This document shows positions 1-8,076 of a stretch of 64,000 nt of DNA, piece by piece. Made by a program: the position numbers and the translations under genes. This DNA is from Gammaproteobacteria bacterium (lineage in GTDB: Bacteria; Pseudomonadota; Gammaproteobacteria; DSM-16500): contig JAJPGW010000009.1 in assembly GCA_021325575.1 (NCBI GenBank), positions 1-64,000 of the forward strand, read 5' to 3'. The notes below the pieces were generated by a model. The model saw only the letters and a program-made list of their open reading frames with translations, searched no databases and was not told the DNA's origin. Each line of letters begins with the position of its first letter. Within the stretch, counting starts at the first letter, position 1.

Positions 1-34
1 ATCAAGGGCAATAAACATCTCATGCCAAAATCCC

Positions 35-112
35 CGTCAGTGCGAGCCGCTTTAGGGCGAAGCAATCTTTTAAAAGATTGCTTCGTTGCAAAAAGCGCTC
101 CTCGCAATGACG
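35..112. repeat. Palindromic intergenic repeat, family A, copy 1
   Basis: This imperfect palindrome has outer arms CGTCAGTGCGAG and CTCGCAATGACG and an inner AAGCAATCTTTTAAAAGATTGCTT-type hairpin. Two further copies lie at 18760-18840 and 19958-20040. All three sit between genes, next to gene 3' ends. It resembles the widespread 'GTCATTGCGAG ... CTCGCAATGACG' type of dispersed bacterial repeat. No coding potential is seen. Confidence 0.8.
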
Positions 113-141
113 GATTGTTGTAGGGAACAGAGAATTCTGTT

Positions 142-1044
142 TCATATTTTAATAATAATCTCATTTTCCTTGGCATACCCACAATACATCATCTGAGTAT
201 TAAAATTCATTTCAATATTTCCCTGCTTATCTATTGCAATAAAACCACCTCGTCCCCCAAGATCAGCTAAGCGTGAAAGCGCGATTTTTCCCGCCTGTTT
301 TAAAGAAATTTTTTTATAGTGCAATTGCGCCGCAAGATCATAAGAAAAAACCGTCCGCATAAAAAATTCGCCTTGTCCCGTTGCAGAAACAGCGCAAGTT
401 TTATTATCGGCATAAGTTCCAGCGCCAATAATGGGTGAATCCCCTACTCTTCCAGGCAATTTATTAATAATTCCACCTGTTGAAGTTGCCGCCGCAAGAT
501 TCCCGTTGCAGTCGAGCGCAACTGCACCGACTGTGCCGTGTTTTTCGGCTTCTTGATGTTTTCTGGCTTTTACTTCTTTCCATTTTTTAAGTTGTTGCTG
601 AGTAATCAACGATTCTGGATCAATAAATTTCATGCCATGGCGATGAGCAAAATTTTCAGCGTGTTTTCCGATAAACATGACGTGTTTAGAAAAATCTAAA
701 ATTAATCGCGCAGCTAAAACGGGATTTCGGATTCTCGAAACCCCTGCAATGGAACCTGCTTTCAATGTAGCGCCATCCATGATCGCAGCATCGAGTTCTA
801 CTTTTCCTTGATGATTTAATACAGAGCCATAACCCGCATTAAACAAAGCAGAATTTTCAAGAATTTTAACCGCAGCACAAACTGCATCAATGCTACTGCC
901 CTGTTTTTTTAAAATAGCGTAACCCGTGGTTAATGCTTTCTGTAAAACTTTGTGATGAGTTTGAATAGAACGAGGTGTCGACATTAATTTTGTCATGTTG
1001 CCCGCGCCACCGTGAATCACCAATCGTAATTTTTTGTTTATCAT
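142..1044 (-). CDS. iaaA: Isoaspartyl peptidase / L-asparaginase (Ntn-hydrolase, plant type)
   Basis: The 300-residue protein has the features of the Ntn-type isoaspartyl dipeptidase/asparaginase family, which cleaves beta-aspartyl dipeptides and L-asparagine. The N-terminal VIHGGAGN motif is at residues 9-16, and FNAGYGSVLN with the following LDAAIMDG is near residues 68-91. The self-cleavage site is HGTVGAVA, where Thr171 would become the N-terminal nucleophile of the beta subunit after autoproteolysis. The later GDSPIIGAGTYAD and SATGQGEFFMR segments match the substrate-binding loops. Length is normal for the family (about 300-320). It lies just downstream of an ATPase gene on the same strand (9-bp gap). 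No strong Shine-Dalgarno sequence is seen before the ATG. Confidence 0.93.
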   Translation of the reverse strand: MINKKLRLVIHGGAGNMTKLMSTPRSIQTHHKVLQKALTTGYAILKKQGSSIDAVCAAVKILENSALFNAGYGSVLNHQGKVELDAAIMDGATLKAGSIAGVSRIRNPVLAARLILDFSKHVMFIGKHAENFAHRHGMKFIDPESLITQQQLKKWKEVKARKHQEAEKHGTVGAVALDCNGNLAAATSTGGIINKLPGRVGDSPIIGAGTYADNKTCAVSATGQGEFFMRTVFSYDLAAQLHYKKISLKQAGKIALSRLADLGGRGGFIAIDKQGNIEMNFNTQMMYCGYAKENEIIIKI

Positions 1045-1053
1045 AAATTCAGT

Positions 1054-2412
1054 CTATCCTAATAATCGCGTTAACTGATTCGCTAAATACAGTGGCAAAG
1101 ATAATAATCGATAAGAAGCATTTTTTCCGATAGAAGATGTCACATTGACCTCGGTCATCGAAGGTTTATCTCCATTAAAACGCACAGCAAGACGTAACTC
1201 TCGCAACGCCATAAATAAATGCAACGATTTTAACCATCCCGTACTACCTGCTTTCACTTCAATTGGTATTATTTTTTCGTGATGGGTGATGAGATAATCA
1301 ATTTCAGCGGAAGATGCTTTTTCATGTCGAACCCAATAATATAAATTAGGTTCTACATAAAAAGGAACTAGCGTTTTCAGCATTTGACCAATGAATTGTT
1401 CCGCCAATCCACCTTCATTGATTAATCGATTTGTTTTGCTCGCAATATTTTCATGAAAATGATGGCCCAATAAACTGGATGCTAATCCAATATCGAGCAA
1501 TATCACTTTGAAAATTCGTGGATTTATTTCTGCCGCTAATGGCAGTCCTGATGCACTGGAATCCTGCACTTTTTGACATAAACGCGCCATGGATAATTGT
1601 TCGAGTGCATGTTTAATGGGGGCAGATGGAATATCAGAATTCACGTTCTTATATTGAAATTTTTCTCCTAATTGAGTAGGTATATTTTGCAATAGCTCTT
1701 CCAATCTAGCATGCGGTACACGTTTAGCATATTTCGCAAAATCATTGCGAAACGATGTTAATAAATCTTGATGAATGATTTGAATATTAGGAAAAGATCG
1801 ATGCTTAATCCATGATTGCACTGCTTCCGGCATCCCACCAACAAAAAAATATTCGCGTAACAAAGTGGTTAATGTTTCATGGATTGGAAGAGGAATCACG
1901 TCATCGATCGTCCATTTATCCAAAAAATCATTTAATTGGTGATATCCAGAGGCCCGCAAAAATTCTTCAAAAGATAATGGCTGTAGATAAGCATAAGTCA
2001 CTCTGCCAACTGGCATGCTGTATTCATATTCAGATAGAGAAAAATCTAATAATGAGCCCGCTGCAATCACCGGTAACTCTGGCATTTCTTCTGCAAACCA
2101 GCGCAGTTTTGCCAATAATTGCGGCACTGCTTGAATTTCATCTAAAAATAACAAGCAATTTTCTGGAACCAATTCTTTTTTGAAAAAAGAACTTAAATAG
2201 GTCATGACAGTGCGAGGATTATTATCATGAAAAAAATCGATAAATGATTTACTTTGTTCAAAGTTGAGTTCAATGAGTTCGCGGTTGGCAGTCTTAGCAA
2301 GTTTACGCACGATCCAAGTCTTACCAACTTGTCTTGCTCCACGCAAAATCAATGGCTTACGGTCAGTTGTGCTAAGCCATTGAAATAAATAGGATTCTAT
2401 TTTTCTATGCAT
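1054..2412 (-). CDS. AAA ATPase of the DUF4143 type
   Basis: The 452-residue ATPase has a Walker A motif GARQVGKT at residues 25-32 and a Walker B segment LLFLDEIQ near residue 90. The C-terminal half (DUF4143-like) ends with EIDYLI followed by PIEVKAG, the acidic-lysine pattern of a PD-(D/E)xK nuclease-like fold. Such ATPases (COG1373 style) are common accessory genes with no settled function. The start ATG is at 2412. Directly upstream are repeats with core GGTAATTA (2413-2493), which suggests autoregulation. It is one of three such ATPases in this window, each preceded by palindromic or repeated sites. Confidence 0.85.
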   Translation of the reverse strand: MHRKIESYLFQWLSTTDRKPLILRGARQVGKTWIVRKLAKTANRELIELNFEQSKSFIDFFHDNNPRTVMTYLSSFFKKELVPENCLLFLDEIQAVPQLLAKLRWFAEEMPELPVIAAGSLLDFSLSEYEYSMPVGRVTYAYLQPLSFEEFLRASGYHQLNDFLDKWTIDDVIPLPIHETLTTLLREYFFVGGMPEAVQSWIKHRSFPNIQIIHQDLLTSFRNDFAKYAKRVPHARLEELLQNIPTQLGEKFQYKNVNSDIPSAPIKHALEQLSMARLCQKVQDSSASGLPLAAEINPRIFKVILLDIGLASSLLGHHFHENIASKTNRLINEGGLAEQFIGQMLKTLVPFYVEPNLYYWVRHEKASSAEIDYLITHHEKIIPIEVKAGSTGWLKSLHLFMALRELRLAVRFNGDKPSMTEVNVTSSIGKNASYRLLSLPLYLANQLTRLLG

Positions 2413-2493
2413 TAATTACCCCAAATTATATTTATATTTTAATAAAATTATAGGTAATTATCAATTGATTTATAATATTTTTATAGGTAATTA
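2413..2493. promoter_or_regulatory. Repeated operator-like sites upstream of the first AAA ATPase
   Basis: TAATTACC at 2413-2420 is inverted relative to TATAGGTAATTA at 2449-2460, which recurs at 2482-2493. The first pair forms a 48-bp inverted repeat that starts one base after the ATPase ATG. The position suggests an autoregulatory operator; this is inferred by analogy with the palindrome pairs ahead of the ATPases at 5588 and 23498. Confidence 0.55.
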
Positions 2494-2586
2494 AATAATG
2501 GCAACTTTTGATTTTGGCCATTTTTGTGAGCAGAAATAAAATAATTTTTGAGTATAATAGTTTTTTGATTACCGAGCCCAAACAAT

Positions 2587-3657
2587 ATGTCTGAAACACT
2601 ATTACGTTTTTTTGAACATTATCCTGAAAATAAAGCCCCTTTTCTTCATAAGCAATTAAATGAATGGAAACGATCCCAGCCACTTAAAGGATTTACCGTT
2701 TTGCACCACGTGCCATTAGTGCCAAATACATTGCTTAAAATCGCCTGTTTAGTAAACGCAGGCGCTAGCGTAACGGTCACCAATCCCAATTTTATGTCCG
2801 CTCATCCTGAGGCAGTCGAAGCCTTGTGTTTGGCAAATATCCCTTACGTCGAAAATATTTCAACCCTACGTGGAACAGATTTTGATTTTTATTTCGATTG
2901 CGGCGCGGAATTATTTCAAGAATTAGGAAACCCCCGCAAAGGCGCGATTGAATTGACAGCATCGGGTGATCACTATTATCGTCAGCAAAATCTTACTTTT
3001 CCAGTCGTGAGCATTGATCAAACTTACACGAAACAATTAGAAACCGTTTTTGGTGTCGCTGAAAGTGTGAATCTTGCGATTACTAAATTAATTAATCAAC
3101 CACTGCGCGATAAATCTTGGATGATTTTTGGATTTGGGAAAATTGGACGTGGGCTTACTTATGCTTGTGTAAAAAACCAAGCGCCCGTAGTCGTCGTTGA
3201 TATTGATGAAAAAAGACGACAATCGGCTGAATCATTCGGCATAAAAACGATTGATCCTAAAAATCACATCGAACTACAAAAAAAATTATCTGAAACCGAC
3301 ATCGTTGTCACTGCAACCGGACACAGTAATAGTTTGAAAAGTTTTCCAAAAAATTGGTTCGACGGAAAAATTCTTGCCAACATGGGCGTACTCGATGAAT
3401 TTGGTCCTGAATTTCAAGCGCATGAGGTTCTCAATAATAAATTACCCGTAAATTTCGTTCTGGATGATCCAACACCGATTCAATATATTGATCCTGAGTT
3501 GTATGCGCACAATATTGCTGTGCTTGAATTACTGAATAATGATCCCTTTTCTGGTGTAACTACGTTATCCAAAACAACCGATCAAGAAATTATTTCCTCC
3601 TGGTGCCACTATCAAAACCTCCCCATCGAACAAGTGACCTCTTGGTTCGTGAAATAA
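2587..3657 (+). CDS. NAD-binding protein related to S-adenosylhomocysteine hydrolase
   Basis: The 356-residue protein has a Rossmann motif FGFGKIGRGL near residue 181 followed by VVVVDIDEKRR. Around it is the split-domain layout of the adenosylhomocysteinase family, including IVVTATGHSN and LANMGVLDEFGPEF in place of the usual 'TTG..D' and 'GHFD.E' segments. It is shorter than true SahH (about 430-490), and canonical substrate motifs are altered. It is therefore probably a divergent family member rather than the housekeeping enzyme. A methyltransferase gene follows 10 bp downstream, so a role linked to S-adenosylhomocysteine or to that enzyme's product is possible. A TATAAT-like box lies near 2555. 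Confidence 0.7.
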   Translation: MSETLLRFFEHYPENKAPFLHKQLNEWKRSQPLKGFTVLHHVPLVPNTLLKIACLVNAGASVTVTNPNFMSAHPEAVEALCLANIPYVENISTLRGTDFDFYFDCGAELFQELGNPRKGAIELTASGDHYYRQQNLTFPVVSIDQTYTKQLETVFGVAESVNLAITKLINQPLRDKSWMIFGFGKIGRGLTYACVKNQAPVVVVDIDEKRRQSAESFGIKTIDPKNHIELQKKLSETDIVVTATGHSNSLKSFPKNWFDGKILANMGVLDEFGPEFQAHEVLNNKLPVNFVLDDPTPIQYIDPELYAHNIAVLELLNNDPFSGVTTLSKTTDQEIISSWCHYQNLPIEQVTSWFVK

Positions 3658-3667
3658 AGGAATAAAA

Positions 3668-4408
3668 ATGGCAAATCGAAAACTATTATTAGCAAAAGTT
3701 CGCAATGGCAATTACGCCCACGCAGGGGAAGAAGAAGCCATTGAAATTGCCATGAATCATGTGCCTAAAAATCCGAATCAATTATTACTGGATGTAGGCG
3801 CAGGTTTAGGCGGCACTGCAGCTTATTTAAATCATCACGGTTGGGGGAACGTCGTTGGAATTGATATTGATTCAGAGATGATTTCTCAGGCCAGAAATTT
3901 TTACCCTGATCTAGAATTTCATCAAGCGGATGCTCTGAAAATTTCAGATTATTTTACCCAACTCAAATTTGATGTCATTTATAGTTTTAATGCGTTTTTT
4001 TCTTTTGAAAATCAGGAAAAATGTTTGCAGGAATTGAGAAAAGTGGCAAACCAAAACGCTACCCTGATTCTTTTCGATTATTCCAGTCAAAATCATTTTT
4101 CAGAAATTAATTTATTCTACGATAGCAAAATCACTCATACACCAAAACTTTTTAATCCCATTAATTTATCAAAAATTGAAAATCAACTAGAACAAACGGA
4201 ATGGAAATTAAAAAAATTAATTGATTTAACTTCTCAATATGAACTTTGGTATCAAACATTAATGGCTAAAATGCAACAACAACGCACTGAATTAGTCGCT
4301 CTTTTTGGCCAGGAAACATTTGATGATTTATATGAAGGTTATCGGCGGTTATATGTCCTAATTAAGGATAAAGTTATCGGCGGAGTCGTTGTTTTGGCGG
4401 GCGCCTAA
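3668..4408 (+). CDS. Class I SAM-dependent methyltransferase
   Basis: The 246-residue protein has SAM motif I LLDVGAGLGGTAAYL near residues 40-54, an acidic ribose-binding stretch VVGIDIDSEM, and the motif HQADALKISD, as in UbiE/Methyltransf_11-type enzymes. The substrate cannot be read from the sequence. The C-terminal third is helical and charged and may bind substrate. It follows the SahH-like gene by 10 bp on the same strand, with GGAATAAAA before the ATG as a weak ribosome site, so the two genes are probably co-transcribed. The convergent yhaV gene starts 20 bp past its stop. Confidence 0.8.
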   Translation: MANRKLLLAKVRNGNYAHAGEEEAIEIAMNHVPKNPNQLLLDVGAGLGGTAAYLNHHGWGNVVGIDIDSEMISQARNFYPDLEFHQADALKISDYFTQLKFDVIYSFNAFFSFENQEKCLQELRKVANQNATLILFDYSSQNHFSEINLFYDSKITHTPKLFNPINLSKIENQLEQTEWKLKKLIDLTSQYELWYQTLMAKMQQQRTELVALFGQETFDDLYEGYRRLYVLIKDKVIGGVVVLAGA

Positions 4409-4428
4409 AATATCGTAATTGATAAATA

Positions 4429-4908
4429 TCAAGAAAGAAGATTATTTTCTAAGTTTTTTATTTCGTCCAATAGCTCATCCCAATCATCAGGTGGATAACC
4501 TGAATTTAACATTTTTCGAAATACATGATATGCATCTTTTTTACTGCCATATGCTCGTTTCGTGCTTTCATCATTGACCCACGCATAGATTATTATTTTA
4601 CTTTCCAAATGATATCTAAAAAAAAGACGATATTGTTGAAAAAACTTAGCACGAAACCAATGCTTATATTCATTTCCAAGCGTTGTCCCTTGTCTATATT
4701 CAGGCAAAGTCGGATCTTCAGGAATTTTCTCAAAAATCAATTTTTGAATCGCAGCTAATCGCTTCGTGCAATTTTTCTCTTTGTAATTAGAAGGATTTTT
4801 TTTTCGATTTATTTCAACTTCTTTTGTCAACTCTTCATATTGATCCAAAAATAAATCGTGAGCTAACAAGCACCAACCATTTACAATTAATTCTTTTTTT
4901 TTACTCAA
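4429..4908 (-). CDS. yhaV: YhaV-type ribonuclease toxin of a type II toxin-antitoxin pair
   Basis: The 159-residue protein matches YhaV, a RelE-superfamily ribonuclease that inhibits growth when its antitoxin PrlF is lost. Recognisable parts are NGWCLLAHDLFLDQYEEL at the N-terminus, EYRQGTTLG, HWFRAKFFQQYRLFFRY and the characteristic IIYAWVNDESTKRAYGSKKDAY block. The length is typical (about 150). The best start is a TTG three bases after the prlF stop, with no in-frame ATG nearby, so translational coupling to the antitoxin is likely. The gene order antitoxin then toxin agrees with the known prlF-yhaV operon. Confidence 0.92.
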   Translation of the reverse strand: MSKKKELIVNGWCLLAHDLFLDQYEELTKEVEINRKKNPSNYKEKNCTKRLAAIQKLIFEKIPEDPTLPEYRQGTTLGNEYKHWFRAKFFQQYRLFFRYHLESKIIIYAWVNDESTKRAYGSKKDAYHVFRKMLNSGYPPDDWDELLDEIKNLENNLLS

Positions 4909-4911
4909 TGG

Positions 4912-5232
4912 TTAATCATCCTTTTCATCGAGGGGGGCATTTAAATCAATTTCAACATCTGTAGTTAAGTTACGTGCACGATCAATTAAAGTCTGGCTAA
5001 AGGATTGGATATGCGATGGATTGTTTTTTATATCATTTGCTAAAAAATTCAAAAAATCACCAATTACTGGATCATCTTCTGTTGCGCGCGAAATTAAAAC
5101 TTTACCATCGTCCTCAATCGTATATGTAATTTTATCGCGCTTATTTAAATGAAGTAATTGGCGCACGGGTTCTGGTATCGTCGTCTGATAGCGATCAGTT
5201 AATGTGGATGCTGCTTGTAATATCTTGCTCAT
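4912..5232 (-). CDS. prlF: PrlF-type antitoxin with AbrB-like DNA-binding domain
   Basis: The 106-residue antitoxin partners YhaV. The N-terminal segment STLTDRYQTTIPEPVRQLLHL is a swapped-hairpin AbrB DNA-binding domain, as in PrlF/SohA. The acidic C-terminal tail (many Asp/Glu, ending DEKDD) would wrap the toxin. Known PrlF autoregulates its operon together with YhaV. A good Shine-Dalgarno AGGAAATAAATG-type site precedes the ATG at 5232, and an 18-bp palindrome at 5268-5285 is a candidate operator. Confidence 0.92.
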   Translation of the reverse strand: MSKILQAASTLTDRYQTTIPEPVRQLLHLNKRDKITYTIEDDGKVLISRATEDDPVIGDFLNFLANDIKNNPSHIQSFSQTLIDRARNLTTDVEIDLNAPLDEKDD

Positions 5233-5267
5233 TTATTTCCTCCAAATGCGCTGTTCTTATAATAATG

Positions 5268-5285
5268 GTAATGCATTTGCATTAC
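5268..5285. promoter_or_regulatory. Palindromic operator candidate for prlF-yhaV
   Basis: GTAATGCATTTGCATTAC is a perfect palindrome (arms GTAATGCA and TGCATTAC) 36 bp upstream of the prlF start. AbrB-fold antitoxins usually repress their own promoter, so this is the likeliest autoregulatory site. The role is inferred from position and symmetry. Confidence 0.55.
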
Positions 5286-5481
5286 TTTGGCAAGCTTACT
5301 AACTTACTGATTTAATTAGAACTATTAATTAAATGGACAAAATACTTGAATGTTCAATAAAATAAATGACAAGACACAGGGCCCACTAATAGTGCATACG
5401 GCCAAATTTCTTATTTATACGGTCATTTTTCAATAATTTTGGCCATTAAAATGGCCATATGAGGCAAGACTAATGATTTTA
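5286..5481. other. Intergenic region between prlF and the second AAA ATPase
   Basis: No gene was seen here. It holds one clear palindrome, TGGCCATTAAAATGGCCA at 5440-5457, with related GGCCA/GGTCA words at 5400 and 5421. The region must carry promoter elements for the divergent prlF and ATPase genes, but no convincing -35/-10 pair could be fixed. Confidence 0.4.
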
Positions 5482-5578
5482 CCCTGTAATTTTAATATTT
5501 GATATTAAAATAACGGGCTAAATATAGATTTAATGCTATTTTTCCTGTAAAATTAACATATAATGTTAAAATTGCAGG
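5482..5578. promoter_or_regulatory. Tandem palindromes upstream of the second AAA ATPase
   Basis: Two related inverted repeats end 9 bp before the ATPase ATG. The first is 36 bp (5482-5517, left arm CCCTGTAATTTTAATAT, right arm ATATTAAAATAACGGG). The second is 35 bp (5544-5578, beginning CCTGTAAAATTAACAT and ending ATGTTAAAATTGCAGG). Their starts are 62 bp apart. Arms are imperfect but clearly matched. The position suggests autoregulation or a recognition site for the ATPase's own nuclease-like domain; both are inference. Confidence 0.6.
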
Positions 5579-5587
5579 AATAAGCCA

Positions 5588-6730
5588 ATGGCCGTCTATA
5601 TACCCAGAGTCGCCGAATCCACATTACGGCGTTATATTGCTTCTTTCCCCGTTCTGGGATTAACAGGCCCCCGGCAATCCGGTAAATCTACCCTATTACG
5701 CCACGTCTTGCCGGATTACCAGTATCTTACATTTGATGATCCCAAAAACATTATTTCATTTGGAGAAGATCCCGAAGGGTTCTTACGAAATTTTTCCAAA
5801 AAAGTTATTTTTGACGAAGTGCAGTATGTCCCCGAAATTTTTAATTATATAAAAATACGCGTTGACCAAGACCGAACACTTTATGGCAATTTTGTGCTTA
5901 CCGGCTCAAGTCAATTTAAATTTTTACAGCATGTAACAGAATCCTTGGCTGGCAGAATTGGATTAATGTCACTCCTGCCATTTCAATATTCAGAAATGCC
6001 AAAAGCCTGGGTGCAGGAATCCATTTTTCACGGTGGTTATCCGGAACTTGTGATGCGACATTATCTAGAATCCGAACTCTGGTTTGGGTCCTATGTTGAA
6101 ACCTATCTCAGTAAAGATGTGCGAACTTTAGCAAATATCGGTGATCTTCGAGATTTCAGGCGTTTTTTGCAATTATTGGCCGCACAGGCAACTCAATTAT
6201 TGGATATGTCTTCTTATGCAAGAGATATCGGTGTATCCGTTCCTACCATAAAACGTTGGCTTTCGGTCTTGGAAGCATCTTATATTATTTTTATTGTTCC
6301 TCCTTATCATGAAAATTTTGGGAAACGTATCACCAAAAGCCCAAAAGTTTATTTTTATGATACGGGTTTAATTTCTTATTTCACCGGGATCACAACGTTC
6401 GAACAATATGATCAAGGACCTATGGCTGGAAGTTTATTTGAAAATTATGTTGTGAGTGAAATTTTAAAAAAAGAATTGCATACCGCAACCCAAAGCGATT
6501 TATATTATTTCAGAACACAGGATCAAGCAGAAATTGATTTGATTGTCGATCGTAAATCCTCTAAAGATTTTATTGAAATTAAAAAAACAGCAACCTTTCA
6601 TCCTAAGTTTATTCAAGCATTAAAAAAATATGCTGATAAAAAATATCAACGTTTTCTACTCTATACAGGTGAGAAATATCGATATGATGATATTCAGGCA
6701 ATTCCCTATTGGGATTATTTAAAGGATTAA
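5588..6730 (+). CDS. AAA ATPase of the DUF4143 type
   Basis: The 380-residue ATPase has Walker A GPRQSGKS at residues 27-34, Walker B VIFDEVQY near residue 80 and the sensor segment VLTGSSQF. The DUF4143-like C-terminal half contains KVYFYDTGLISYF and ends in EIDLIVD followed by FIEIKKT, a PD-(D/E)xK-like pattern. It is shorter than its counterpart at 1054 and only loosely similar, so it is not a recent duplicate. The gene stands alone and is convergent with the two-component operon downstream. Paired palindromes fill its promoter region. Confidence 0.87.
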   Translation: MAVYIPRVAESTLRRYIASFPVLGLTGPRQSGKSTLLRHVLPDYQYLTFDDPKNIISFGEDPEGFLRNFSKKVIFDEVQYVPEIFNYIKIRVDQDRTLYGNFVLTGSSQFKFLQHVTESLAGRIGLMSLLPFQYSEMPKAWVQESIFHGGYPELVMRHYLESELWFGSYVETYLSKDVRTLANIGDLRDFRRFLQLLAAQATQLLDMSSYARDIGVSVPTIKRWLSVLEASYIIFIVPPYHENFGKRITKSPKVYFYDTGLISYFTGITTFEQYDQGPMAGSLFENYVVSEILKKELHTATQSDLYYFRTQDQAEIDLIVDRKSSKDFIEIKKTATFHPKFIQALKKYADKKYQRFLLYTGEKYRYDDIQAIPYWDYLKD

Positions 6731-6740
6731 ATACAGTATC

Positions 6741-6781
6741 TTCGTTTGATAGTTTATTATCGCAGAGAACCGTCAAACGAA
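6741..6781. terminator. Inverted repeat between convergent genes
   Basis: TTCGTTTGA at 6741-6749 and TCAAACGAA at 6773-6781 are perfect 9-bp arms around a 23-bp loop, between two convergent genes. There is no clear T-tract and the loop is long, so a terminator role is only tentative. Confidence 0.3.
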
Positions 6782-6785
6782 CACA

Positions 6786-8060
6786 TTAATGAAGAGCAAG
6801 CGTAATAAAAAAGGTCGCTCCCGATCCATTAGGTGCTTCAACGCCCACTTCTCCACCTTGCGATTCCACTATATGTTTAACCAATGCCAAACCGATGCCT
6901 AAACCACGATATTTCTTTGACATACCTGCATCGAGTTGTTGGAATGGCACGAAAAGTTTAGCGATCTCTTCTTTTTTTATACCGATGCCGGAATCGATCA
7001 CTTCGAGTCGAAATTGTTCGCGATTGAGGGGCGTCGCGCGAACTTTGATGGTGCCTTTTTCTTGGGTAAATTTAATCGCATTTGAAATAAGATGAAAAAG
7101 TACACGTTTAAATTGAGTGAGATCAGTAGTAATGAAAGATAATGAAGAATCAATTTCGACAATAAATTCTAATTTTTTTTCTTCGATCAATTTATTAAAC
7201 ATTTTTTTCACTTCATATATCATCTTTTCTAATTCAAACTGTTCTGGCTTGACTGTCTGTTCAAATTCATGAGTTTCAATGGTCGTAAAATATAAAATAT
7301 CACTAATCATTTGAAATAGATGATTTGCATTGGTCAAAATATCGTTAATTAATTCATTTTTTTCCTGTGCGCCGACTTTTTCATTAGATAATAATTCCGT
7401 GCCACCGATGATACCATGCAGCGGTGTAATCAACTCGTGGGTTACGTTACGCAAAAAATCGGTTTTAATTTGATTAGCACGTTCTGCGAATTGTTTTGCT
7501 TCGGATAAATCTTTAGTACGCTTTGCGACCGCGCTTTCTAAGCTTTCGATTTGCTGCATTAACTTATGTGTTAACTCCCACTTCTTTCTTAAAGCCGATG
7601 CGATTTGGATAATTTCGATAGGATCAAAAGGTTTTTTTAGAATTAAATAATTATCCGAAACACCCAGTTGAACAACGATACTTTTCCAAGAATAGTCAGA
7701 ATGTGCAGTGCAAATGATGATTTGAATATTAGGATCTTTTTTCCAAATATGTTTGATGGTTTCGATACCATCCCACCCAGTAGGGATTCGAACATCCACA
7801 AAGGCTAGAGCATAAGGTTTTCCAAGTTCACAGGCTTTTTTTACCAGCTCAAATCCTTCTTTACCTTCATAGGCAGAATCAATCTTGTAAGAGGGCGGAT
7901 TAATATTTTTTTCGGGTTTATTTTCAATTCGATCAAATAACTTTTCTTCTATTTTGTCAAATTCAGAACTTTCTGTTTTGAATGAAAGAATTTTGCGGAT
8001 ATCTTCATGAATTTCAGTTTGATCATCAATTATTAAAATTCGGTTATTTGATTCTGCCAT
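6786..8060 (-). CDS. Response-regulator/histidine-kinase hybrid (REC-HisKA-HATPase)
   Basis: The 424-residue soluble protein starts with a receiver domain (RILIIDDQ at 7-14, phospho-acceptor Asp89 in AFVDVRIP, Lys near 142 in LKKPFDP). A coiled coil spans about 160-200, followed by a kinase core with H-box FLRNVTHELITPLHG (His208) and an HATPase_c domain (NAIKFT, DSGIGI, GLGIGLALVK). The receiver-first order means it can take phosphate from a partner kinase and has its own kinase module. The receiver carries an extra insertion around residues 28-58. It lies 16 bp downstream of the membrane sensor kinase in the same operon, its likely partner. Confidence 0.88.
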   Translation of the reverse strand: MAESNNRILIIDDQTEIHEDIRKILSFKTESSEFDKIEEKLFDRIENKPEKNINPPSYKIDSAYEGKEGFELVKKACELGKPYALAFVDVRIPTGWDGIETIKHIWKKDPNIQIIICTAHSDYSWKSIVVQLGVSDNYLILKKPFDPIEIIQIASALRKKWELTHKLMQQIESLESAVAKRTKDLSEAKQFAERANQIKTDFLRNVTHELITPLHGIIGGTELLSNEKVGAQEKNELINDILTNANHLFQMISDILYFTTIETHEFEQTVKPEQFELEKMIYEVKKMFNKLIEEKKLEFIVEIDSSLSFITTDLTQFKRVLFHLISNAIKFTQEKGTIKVRATPLNREQFRLEVIDSGIGIKKEEIAKLFVPFQQLDAGMSKKYRGLGIGLALVKHIVESQGGEVGVEAPNGSGATFFITLALH

Positions 8061-8076
8061 TTATTTCACTCCTTGA

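Noticed and set aside
1812..2183. Open frame of 123 codons on the plus strand
   Set aside because: It lies wholly inside the ATPase gene on the other strand and shows no recognisable domain or ribosome site.
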